Shown in pieces: positions 56,865 through 64,000 of a DNA stretch of 64,000 nucleotides. The position numbers and the translations under genes are program-made. Under the pieces are notes generated by a model. The model was not told the origin of the DNA, did not search any database, and worked only from the letters and a program-made list of their open reading frames with translations. The first letter of the stretch is position 1; every line of letters starts with the position of its first letter. This stretch comes from Pelagophyceae sp. CCMP2097 (taxonomy: Eukaryota > Sar > Pelagophyceae): assembly GCA_026770575.1 (NCBI GenBank), contig MU657181.1, positions 369,779 through 433,778 on the forward strand. Direction: 5' to 3'.

Positions 56865-58299
56865 ATGGCAACGGGGCGGCAACTAGGAGTCAAGCGAAGT
56901 CCGACGATGCCGAAGAAGGAGCATGAGTGCGTGGCATCTCGAGGTTTATTGACGGGTTGGGGCCCTTAGTGCAGGCGCGTCGTAGGGAGGGAAACTTGCT
57001 CGAGGACGGCGAGCCGAAGACGTGGAAGCCGGTGTTCGAGCAGCCAAAAGTGTCGCTCTTCCTCAAGGGGAGCGTCCTCCTAGCCCTCCTCTGCCAGAAC
57101 ACGACGTGCGTAGAGGCCGCATGCGCGCGGGCAGCGCGTCAGTGCGCCGCGCAGGTACACGCTCGTGCGGCGGTACAGCATGGCCGTGCTGCACGAAAAG
57201 TACGACGCGAGCGAGTGCCTCTTGATGGGCGAGGTCTTCAAGCTGTTTTTCGCGATAGCCATGACGCTCGCGGACTCGGCGCCGTCGGACGCGGGCCCGG
57301 GCGGCGCCGGCCGGTGGGAGCTGCACGCCATGGGCGCCAAGCTATGGTACCTCGCTAGATCGTCGGGGAAGATGCTGACGCTGGCTGCCATTTATGGGGT
57401 GATGAACGTGTTGTCTTACGTCTCCATCAGGCGCGTCGACGCCGCAGTCTTTACTGTGTGCGCGCAGCTGAAGATCTTGACGACGGCGGCGTTCTCCGTC
57501 GTCCTTCTAAGGCGGCGCGTCTCCGCGACGAAGTGGCGCGCGCTGTTGCAACTCGTGCTCGGCTGCGTCCTCGTCACCGTGCCGCAGATCAGCTCGGTCG
57601 TGCACGCCCACGACGTCGTTGCCGCCGGCGCCGCCAACGGCACACTTGATTTTGCCGAAACCGCGGCCGCATCGGCGAAGTCGCTGACCTTTGCCATCGG
57701 CGTCGGGGCGGTGGTGCTGGAGGTGACCATGTCCGGCTTCGCGTCCATTTATTTCGAAAAAGTCGTGAAAACCGCAGAGGAGAACCTCACCGTCTGGGAC
57801 CGCAACTGCCAGCTCGCCATGCACTCCATCGCGCTCTACGTCGCCTACGCCGCGTTTGAACGGCACTACTTTTACGACCCAAACGCCGAGCCGTACAGGC
57901 CCCTCCACGACTTTTCAAGCGTTGCATGGTTCCTCGCCCTCCTCGGCGGCGGAGGCGGCCTCCTCGTCGCCATGACGGTCAAGGTCGCCGACTCCGTGCT
58001 GAAAACGCTCGCCGTGAGCAAATCGCGGGATGAGGGCGCTGTTGAGAGGCCGTCACGCGCGTCCGTCGACTCTACGTTTCTAGACGTCCATCTCCATCGT
58101 CACGTCGACGCTCGCGTCGCACTACATCCTCGGCGGCCCGTGCGACGCAGCGTCTGGAGAAGCGCCCCCGTGCGAGATTCCACTGCGACGCTCGAAGGCG
58201 CGTCCCTTTTCTAGGCTCGATTTGCCCATGGCCATCGGCGCGCTCGTCGTCGCGCTCGCCGTCTTAAACTACACGCTCGACTCGTCGCCTGTGGACTAG
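56865..58299 (+). CDS. Nucleotide-sugar transporter, SLC35A (CMP-sialic acid/UDP-sugar) type
   Basis: Golgi/ER membrane antiporter importing nucleotide sugars. Exons 56865-56930, 56975-57105, 57155-58013, 58084-58151 and 58215-58299 give about 402 residues with around 10 membrane spans. Signatures: FLKGSVLLALLCQNTTYTLV, RRYSMAVLHEKYDASE, SYVSIRRVDAAVFTVCAQLK, ILTTAAFSVVLLRRR, WRALLQLVLGCVLV, GFASIYFEKVVK, WDRNCQLAMHSIAL, VLKTLATSISIVTS, ending MAIGALVVALAVLNYTLD. The first exon and start are uncertain (ATG 56865 or 56907). It fits with the glycosyltransferase-like genes at 26-31 kb as part of general glycosylation, though not clustered with them. Confidence 0.88.
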
Positions 58300-58447
58300 G
58301 CGGTCCGATGGGTGCTTGGACGGCGCAAAAGCCTTTTTTCTCGGCCCCGACCGGCCAATGTAATACCTTGATACCTTGCCCCGAGCGCTTGCGACGCGCG
58401 CTCCTTGGGCTATGGGTCCCTTCCGCGCGTCGTTCTGGGCATGTTTA

Positions 58448-59396
58448 CTACGCCAGCACGGGCGTCAGGAGCGCTGGGAGCGCGTCGATGTGCGAGTCGA
58501 GCAAACCACGGAGGCATGCGCAGGCGATCCAGACGCCTGCAATGTCCATGAGCACCTGGATCGTAGTCGCCGCGTTGGACGCGCCGAGGCCTAGCGTCGC
58601 CGAGCGTTGATTAGGCCGGCGAGGAGGGCGCGTCCGCACCGATCTGCTCGAGAGCTATCGGCAGCGCGGCGCCTAAGATTACGGAGAGCGCGACGATGGC
58701 GACGAGCGCGACGGTAATCGCCATCGCCTCGTCGGGCGTCGCGGCGCCGCAGCGCACGCGCACGTAGCCGCAGGCGCCGAGCGCCGCGGCGAGGACGCCA
58801 GCCATCTTCGCCTCGCGAAACACAAACGACCCCGCGTTGCCGCCGGGCCCAGCGACGCAGTCGCCGATGGCCAGCGCGCGGATCACGCGCACCGACGCCT
58901 GGTTGCCCGCGTTGCCGCCCGCGCCGACGAGCATGGTGAGGAAGAAGACGAGGGACGGGTGGCGCGCGACCACGTCGACGTTGCCCTCGAGGATAAACGA
59001 GCTCAGCGACTGCATGCAGAGCAGGCCGACGAGCCAGCCGCCGCGCGAAAAAGCCGCCGCAAAAAAGTCCTCGACCGTCTCCTCGGCCATGGGGCGCGCC
59101 GCGGGTTGCGCGGCGTCCGGGCGCATCGCAGCGTCCGGGCGCATCGCGGCGTCGGGCCGCCGCCGCGGCTCGACGGAACCGAGGACGAGCGCCTTTTGCA
59201 GCGCCTCGTTGTGCTTGACGCGCTCCTGCAGCTCGCGCCGCTCCTTCTCAAGCGAGAAGAGCGTCACAAAGGCCTCGTCGGTCGGTCGTTCAGCGAATCG
59301 GACGATGCCTTGTGCAAAGCTCCGACTTCGAGTCGTCGGCCTCGCCGTGTGCGCGCCCGCGAGCCCGCAGGCCACCAGCCACAGAGGAGAGCCCAT
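58448..59396 (-). CDS. MgtE/SLC41-type divalent cation transporter
   Basis: Two exons (59396-58640, 58590-58448) give about 299 residues. The start MGSPLWLVACGLAGAHTARP looks like a signal or targeting peptide. A helical linker follows (SLEKERRELQERVKHNEALQ) with a tandem RPDAAM repeat. The membrane domain has the MgtE signature FLTMLVGAGGNAGNQAS and a second half GPGGNAGSFVFREAKMAGV, then AITVALVAIVALSVILGAAL and GASNAATTIQVLMDIAGVW. It lacks the bacterial N and CBS domains. Mg2+ is the usual substrate for this family; location may be plastid or endomembrane. Confidence 0.83.
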
Positions 59397-59764
59397 CCCT
59401 CGCGTCAAAAGCGCAGCGACCAGAGCACCGTGGTCTCTTACGAAGCCGATCACCACGTCGTATAACGTCAAGGACGGATGGTGGAGAGGCTCGTATACCA
59501 CGGGCGGAGTGGAGACGGGCGCGTCGTATCTTGCGACGCGCGCGTGAGTGCTCGATCGAGCGCTTTCTTCGACTTTCCTTCCGAGGGTGAGTGTTTACGT
59601 AAAGGGGTCCTTGGGACTCACAGTTTGGATTTTGGCGATATGCACTTTAATTCAATTTTGGCGATATACCGCGTGATCCGTCTCGTTGGGGAGCGGTCCG
59701 ATCGGAGTCCCTCCGCGGGAGCACGGCGGCCGCCGGCGCGAAGGAGCCCCTGGGCGGTCCGCAC

Positions 59765-62239
59765 ATGTTCTTCGACACTGCATGCGACGAATGGCAGCAA
59801 GTGTCGTCGGTCGTGAGGTGCGTCGGGTGTCCCCGGCCGCGGCGCGGCGGCGCTCCGACGCGCGGCCGCCAGGCACGGCCTCACGACGCTCGCGCGGTAC
59901 ACGGCCGACGTGGCGCTGCGCCTCGAGGGCGTCGAGCGCGCCGTCGAGCGTTCGCAGCCCACGCGCGGTGGCGACGACGTCGCCGCCATCGTCGCGCGCC
60001 TCGACGCCGCCGTGAGTCCTCCGGACCGCCGCGCCGCCACGAATCTGCGCGCGCAGGAGCGGCGCCTCCGGAGCCTGGAAGAGGCGCCGCGCGGTGATTC
60101 ACGGGCGTGGCAGGACGCGTTCGAGAAGCGTATTTGCGCCGAAGTCGACGTCTGCCGCGCCGACGCCGCCGCCGCGCGCGCCGTCTCGCACTTTAAAGGT
60201 GCGACCCCCGCCGCGAGGCAGACCGCCCTGCGGAGCGCCGTGGCAGGCGCGGGCGAGGAGCTAGTGGCGTCGCTCGTTTCCGCGGCGGTCGACGACGCCG
60301 CCAAGCCCCTCGCGGCCGCCGCAGCCGCAGCCGCCGCGCGCGAAGTCCAAAAGCAACTCGCGTGCGTCAGCGATGGGTCTTTGGAACGTGGACGTCGAAA
60401 GAGGGACTCTCTGCGTGGCAGGTCACAGGGCGACGCGGACGTCGGCGTGCGCCGCGCGCAGCGGGATGCCGCGGAGGCGAAGCAGCTCGCGCGCGACGCC
60501 TGGGAGGCGTGCGAGGCGCGCGTTACGCCGCAGTGGACGCGTCAGGAAATTGAAAAGATAGTCGACGACGCCGCAAGGACCTGCGTCCCGCGGCGTGTCG
60601 AAGCGTTTGGAGGCCCTTGGAGACGCTCCCTCGGAGGCGCTCCCTCGGAGGCGCTCCCTGGGAGGTGCTCCGTGCATACCTTCATTGCTCCGTGCATACC
60701 TTCATGTCGCAGGCGGCGCGGCGCGACTCGGGGCTCAAAGTCGACGCGCTGCGCGGCGCTGCGGCGCGGCAGCCCAGCCGGCGGCACCGCGACGTCGACG
60801 CCGACGCCGGCGAGGAGCACCAATGGCAGGCGGCTCGACCCCCGCCGCCGCCGTCGCTGCCACCGAGGCGCGTCGACGACGACGACGGCTTTGCGCGCAG
60901 TGCGGTGGCGCCTGCGGGCGATGGGTCGCCCGGGGACCGCGTCTCGCTGGGAAGGCGGTGCGACGCCGCGGAAGTGCGGTGCGAGGAGTTGGTGCGGGCG
61001 CTGAACCAAAAAGCGTACAAGTCTGACGTCTCCAACGCCCTCGCCGCGCTCGAGGCAAGCGTCCGCGCGGCGCTGCGCGCAGAGGCGAAGAAGTCGGAGA
61101 AGCGCCTCGACGCGCTCGCCGACCGCCGGCCGGTCGATTCGGCGCGGCCGCGGCCGCAGGTGACGGACCTCGACGCGGACGGCCGCAACCGGCGGCAGCT
61201 CGCCGTCGTCGAGGTGAGCCTCTTGGACGAGGCCCGGCACCGCCAGGCCGGCCTTTCGCGCCTTGAGGCCATGCTCGAATCGCTGCGCCGCGACCACGCG
61301 CACCTCGCTGACGCAACGGTAGCAGCAGAGGCGCGGAGATGCATCGAAGCCGACACGGCGCGCAACGCCGAGGCCAAGCTCGGCGCCGCCGTCGAAGCGC
61401 TCCAGCAGGCGCAGCGCGAAGTCGCGCAGAGAGCCGCCGCTATTGCGAAAAGGGGCGGCTTCGTGCGCCGCGAGCCGTTTGCGCGCGGCACCGCCGCTCC
61501 GATCACGGAACCCGCGCCGCCGCCGCAGCCGAAGCCGCAACCGTGGCGGCGGCGTCCCGATACAGAGGCGATGCGGCGCGTCACCGGTGTAACGTAGGAC
61601 GCCCGTCATCCCGCGCGACGTGGAGAGACGGCTGAAGGCAAATTTTGACAAACGCATCTCGGAAGCGGAGCAGACGGCGTCGAACCTCGTTTCCGCGGCG
61701 CGCGCGGACCTCGAGGTGCTGGTGGCGTCCTCGGTCGCCGGCGCGGTGGCGCGCAAGGAGGACTTTGCCCGGCGCGCGCGGTGGCTCTGGCGGTCCGGCG
61801 CGCTCGACGCGCAGGCGCGAGTGCCCTGGGGCACCGAGGCCCTCAACACGCAACCAACCATTTTTTTTTGGAGATCGGCCGAGCCCGCGGTCGTCACCAC
61901 GACCGTCGCCGGCATGTAAGACTCGTCTTCGGAGGCGGGGTGCCTCATCGCCTTTGTAGGTACCGAGTCACCGTGGGCGTCTTCACGCACGCGGAGGCGA
62001 CGCTCCAGCTCTGCATCGGCGGCGAGGCCGTTTTGACGCTCGCGCCCGCCGGCTCCGCGGCGCCGCGCGCGGCGCACTTGCTGCGGCGGTCGGCGCACTC
62101 GGCGGGCGACGTCACGTGCCTCTGCATCGATGAAATCGTCGCGCTACCCGCGCCGGCCCAGCTCTCCGTCCGCTTCGACTCGGGCCTGCCGCACCGAGAC
62201 GCCACCTGCCAGGGATTCCTCGCCCTCCTCAAGATCTGA
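59765..62239 (+). CDS. Coiled-coil protein with C1q/TNF-like C-terminal domain
   Basis: Six exons (59765-59817, 59873-60361, 60422-60584, 60713-61542, 61598-61915, 61960-62239) sum in phase to about 710 residues. Most of it is Ala/Arg/Glu-rich coiled coil (HGLTTLARYTADVALRLEG, DAAEAKQLARDAWEA, GLSRLEAMLESLRRDHAH). After a Pro-rich linker comes VIPRDVERRLKANFDKRISE. The final domain YRVTVGVFTHAEATLQLCI, then GGEAVLTLAP, DVTCLCIDEIVALPAPAQLS and FLALLKI has the strand pattern of C1q-like folds. The third intron contains two small tandem repeats. Possible flagellar or basal-body protein, by inference. Confidence 0.72.
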
Positions 62240-62489
62240 GGGCCGACGTTATAGGGCTCTCCGAGAAGGGTCCCGGCGTTTTTAAACATTTTTATAAAAC
62301 AAGTTGAACTTCAGTGTTCGAATTCAAGTTCCAGGTTCTCGACACTTCTTGCGGTCCTCGATCGTTCTTCCGAGTCGTGTCGACCCGAAAGCGCGCGCAG
62401 AAGCCGGCACACGCGCCACGCCCGCGGAGGCGCGCCCCTGCGCACGTCGTAAAACGCGCGGTCCGCTACTGCGAAGAAACTCTGATAAG

Positions 62490-63441
62490 ATGGCCACGCT
62501 GCAAAACGCTGGAGCTGCTGCGCCCCCGCCCGCGCCGTGCTCCGAGGCGGCGCTGGTGGCGCGGTTCATCCACGGCGACCTCGATGTCAAGTCTGCGATC
62601 TTGTCGGCGCTGCCGGATACGGAAGACCTCTGCGCGTTCGAATCTCGCGTGCGCGCCGGCGGCGGCTCAAACGACGACGCAGCCGTGCGTCCCGCCGAAG
62701 CGAGGAGCACGCCTTAGAGATGAGCCCTCGGGCCCGCCGACGGCCCCGCGCCATCCCGGGCGCCTCGCGACTTCGAAACGACGTGTCATCGCCTCTAGCT
62801 CATCGCCTCGTTCCGCTGCCTGCCGCCGCTCAAGCGCAGCGGGAGCGACGCCTACTGGAACCGCGCAGACGGTGCGACTGGCGTCTTGCGGGAGAGCGCT
62901 CAAGAGAGCGCGCCGCGGTGAGGCGACGCGCTGCGCGGCAAGGCCCCTCGCAGAGAGCGCGCCCCGCTCGTCCGACGCACGCCGCGGCGCAGGCGACAAC
63001 TCGTTCGAGGAGGCGCCCACGGTACGCCTCGGCGGTTGCGCCGGAAAGTAGAGCACGCTTTAAATGTTCGTAGGACGCTTGTCGAACGTAGGAGGCGTCG
63101 CCTAAGACAGTCACGGTCAAGGAGGACGACTTCTGGGACGCCGTCGCCGACGCCAACGACCCGGACGGCTACGGCCCCGACGCGGGCGCGCAGCAGGCAG
63201 CGCAGGCGGCGCAGCCGGCGGCCCGGCCGCCGTCGCAACCCGCGTCCGCCGTCTCGGCACACACGCAATTGCATTTTGCACGCGCATGGACGCATTTCCC
63301 CCCGCTCGGCTGGGACGTTGGGGAGCCGGAGCCGCCGAGGCGGAGACGGCAGAGTTGGCATTTGAAGCATCGTCGACTGTCTGGCTCGTTAGGATGCACA
63401 GGACAGTGTCCGAGCAGTTCTGGGACCTGCTCAGCTACTAA
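62490..63441 (+). CDS. Small hypothetical protein in five exons
   Basis: Exons 62490-62684, 62799-62907, 62993-63021, 63107-63250 and 63340-63441 add up in phase to about 192 residues. The N-terminus is Ala/Pro-rich, then ALVARFIHGDLDVKSAILSA, LIASFRCLPPLKRSGSDAYW, EDDFWDAVADANDPDGYG, an Ala/Gln-rich stretch and a C-terminal helix MHRTVSEQFWDLLSY. The second intron needs a GC donor (GAGA|GCGCGCC); exon 3 is only 29 nt. No family recognised. The exon chain is supported by phase only, so the model is tentative. Confidence 0.5.
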
Positions 63442-63759
63442 GGCACGCGCCGGGAGCACCGCTCAAGCCGAGCCCGGGGGGCGCCTCCCTAACGCGATGC
63501 CGGCTTCCCTCGTCACCATGGGCCTCGAGAAAGCGTTAGTCTCGACTCGTTAGTAGCTAGAAGTCTAACTCATCATCTCCGAAGACTCCGTCGGAGTCGG
63601 CGCCTTACTGAATTACAATTGCTCTGTAATTAGACCAGATTTTGGGTGGCCCATAACCTACGTTTTCCCAGATAATCCGTCTCAGGTATTTTGGAGAGAA
63701 GTTTCGGATAATAGTGGCTGCCGTCTCGGCGCTCGGGCGCCTCGGTTAGCCCCTCCCCT

Positions 63760-64000
63760 CGAGATTTTCTTGGATCCACGTGTTGGTCTCGCCCGGCCCA
63801 TCAATCCATGCCATCAACTTCCTAGGCAGCGCAATACCAGCGCCGTTTCGACTTGATTTATATGATGCCTTCTGTGGTCAAGTTAGGGATCTTGCGCTTC
63901 GTGCAGGGGGCCCTCTAGGAAGATATTGGAGCCACGTGTTGGTCTCACCCGCCTTGTTGTGCTGCACCATCAACTTCCTGAACAGCGCGATACCGGCGCC
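63760..64000 (-). repeat. Repeated about 80-bp coding-like module at the window edge
   Basis: Two related segments, about 63766-63845 and 63919-64000, read on the minus strand as GAGIALPRKLMAWIDGPGET and GAGIALFRKLMVQHNKAGET, each followed by NTW. They are probably successive exons or units of a tandem-repeat gene that continues past the window. The first ends with a TAA at about 63748-63750. The stretch 63442-63759 shows no gene. Confidence 0.5.

Noticed and set aside
60542..62098. 518-codon minus-strand frame
   Set aside because: Antisense shadow of the coiled-coil gene, whose exons and phases are consistent on the plus strand.

Overview
The window is a nuclear piece of a gene-dense, GC-rich eukaryotic alga. 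It shows many short spliceosomal introns (mostly 40-150 nt), a chlorophyll a/c type light-harvesting protein with a targeting leader, mitochondrial proteins (COX6A), flagellar-looking coiled-coil and EF-hand proteins, and a TGA-decoded selenoprotein with its own SECIS element. These traits together point to a photosynthetic stramenopile, most like a pelagophyte such as Aureococcus; the species call is inference. One assembly gap (312-1041) is present.

I re-assembled exons by joining reading frames at consensus splice sites and checking that phases add up. About 100 introns in 32 spliced genes could be placed. The donor consensus is GTGCGTC/GTGAGTC. About a dozen introns only work with a GC donor, usually GCGCG, and these restore conserved domains in phase. 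This is the most distinctive general signal in the window.

Layout. 1-2.2 kb: gap and a small hypothetical protein. 2.3-5.9 kb: trifunctional purine enzyme in the order GARS-GART-AIRS. 6.2-16 kb, mainly minus strand: COX6A, a dihydrodiol dehydrogenase-like oxidoreductase, a Tas-like aldo/keto reductase, a large TPR/J-domain protein and a membrane-anchored unknown. 16.4-20.1 kb: light-harvesting protein, selenoprotein MsrB, sterol-desaturase-like hydroxylase. 20.2-22.7 kb: ABC1/ADCK-type kinase. 22.7-23.4 kb: AT-rich repeat island with a tRNA-like element, a (CAGA)n tract and a near-perfect foldback. 23.4-25.5 kb: PARP-type zinc-finger protein with a 225-bp internal duplication. 26.3-31.1 kb: two glycosyltransferase-like genes, a small leader-bearing protein and decayed fragments. 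31.6-33.3 kb: broken zinc-finger gene and a seven-repeat WD40 gene. 33.6-39.9 kb: hormone-sensitive-lipase-type hydrolase, AlkB-like dioxygenase, TPR-like protein, double ubiquitin-like protein. 40.1-46.4 kb: hypothetical, LSM3, PH-domain protein, EF-hand protein, Cys-rich metal-binding tail-anchored protein. 46.8-52.6 kb: inorganic pyrophosphatase, 1.5 kb without a gene, hypothetical, CD39-type apyrase. 52.7-62.2 kb: TSNAXIP1-like coiled-coil protein, METTL2/6/8-type tRNA methyltransferase, SLC35A-type nucleotide-sugar transporter, MgtE/SLC41-type transporter, coiled-coil protein with a C1q-like end. 62.5-64 kb: small hypothetical and a repeated module running off the edge.

Neighbouring genes are not an operon and mostly serve unrelated housekeeping roles. 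No mobile island, CRISPR array or bacterial-style cluster was seen.
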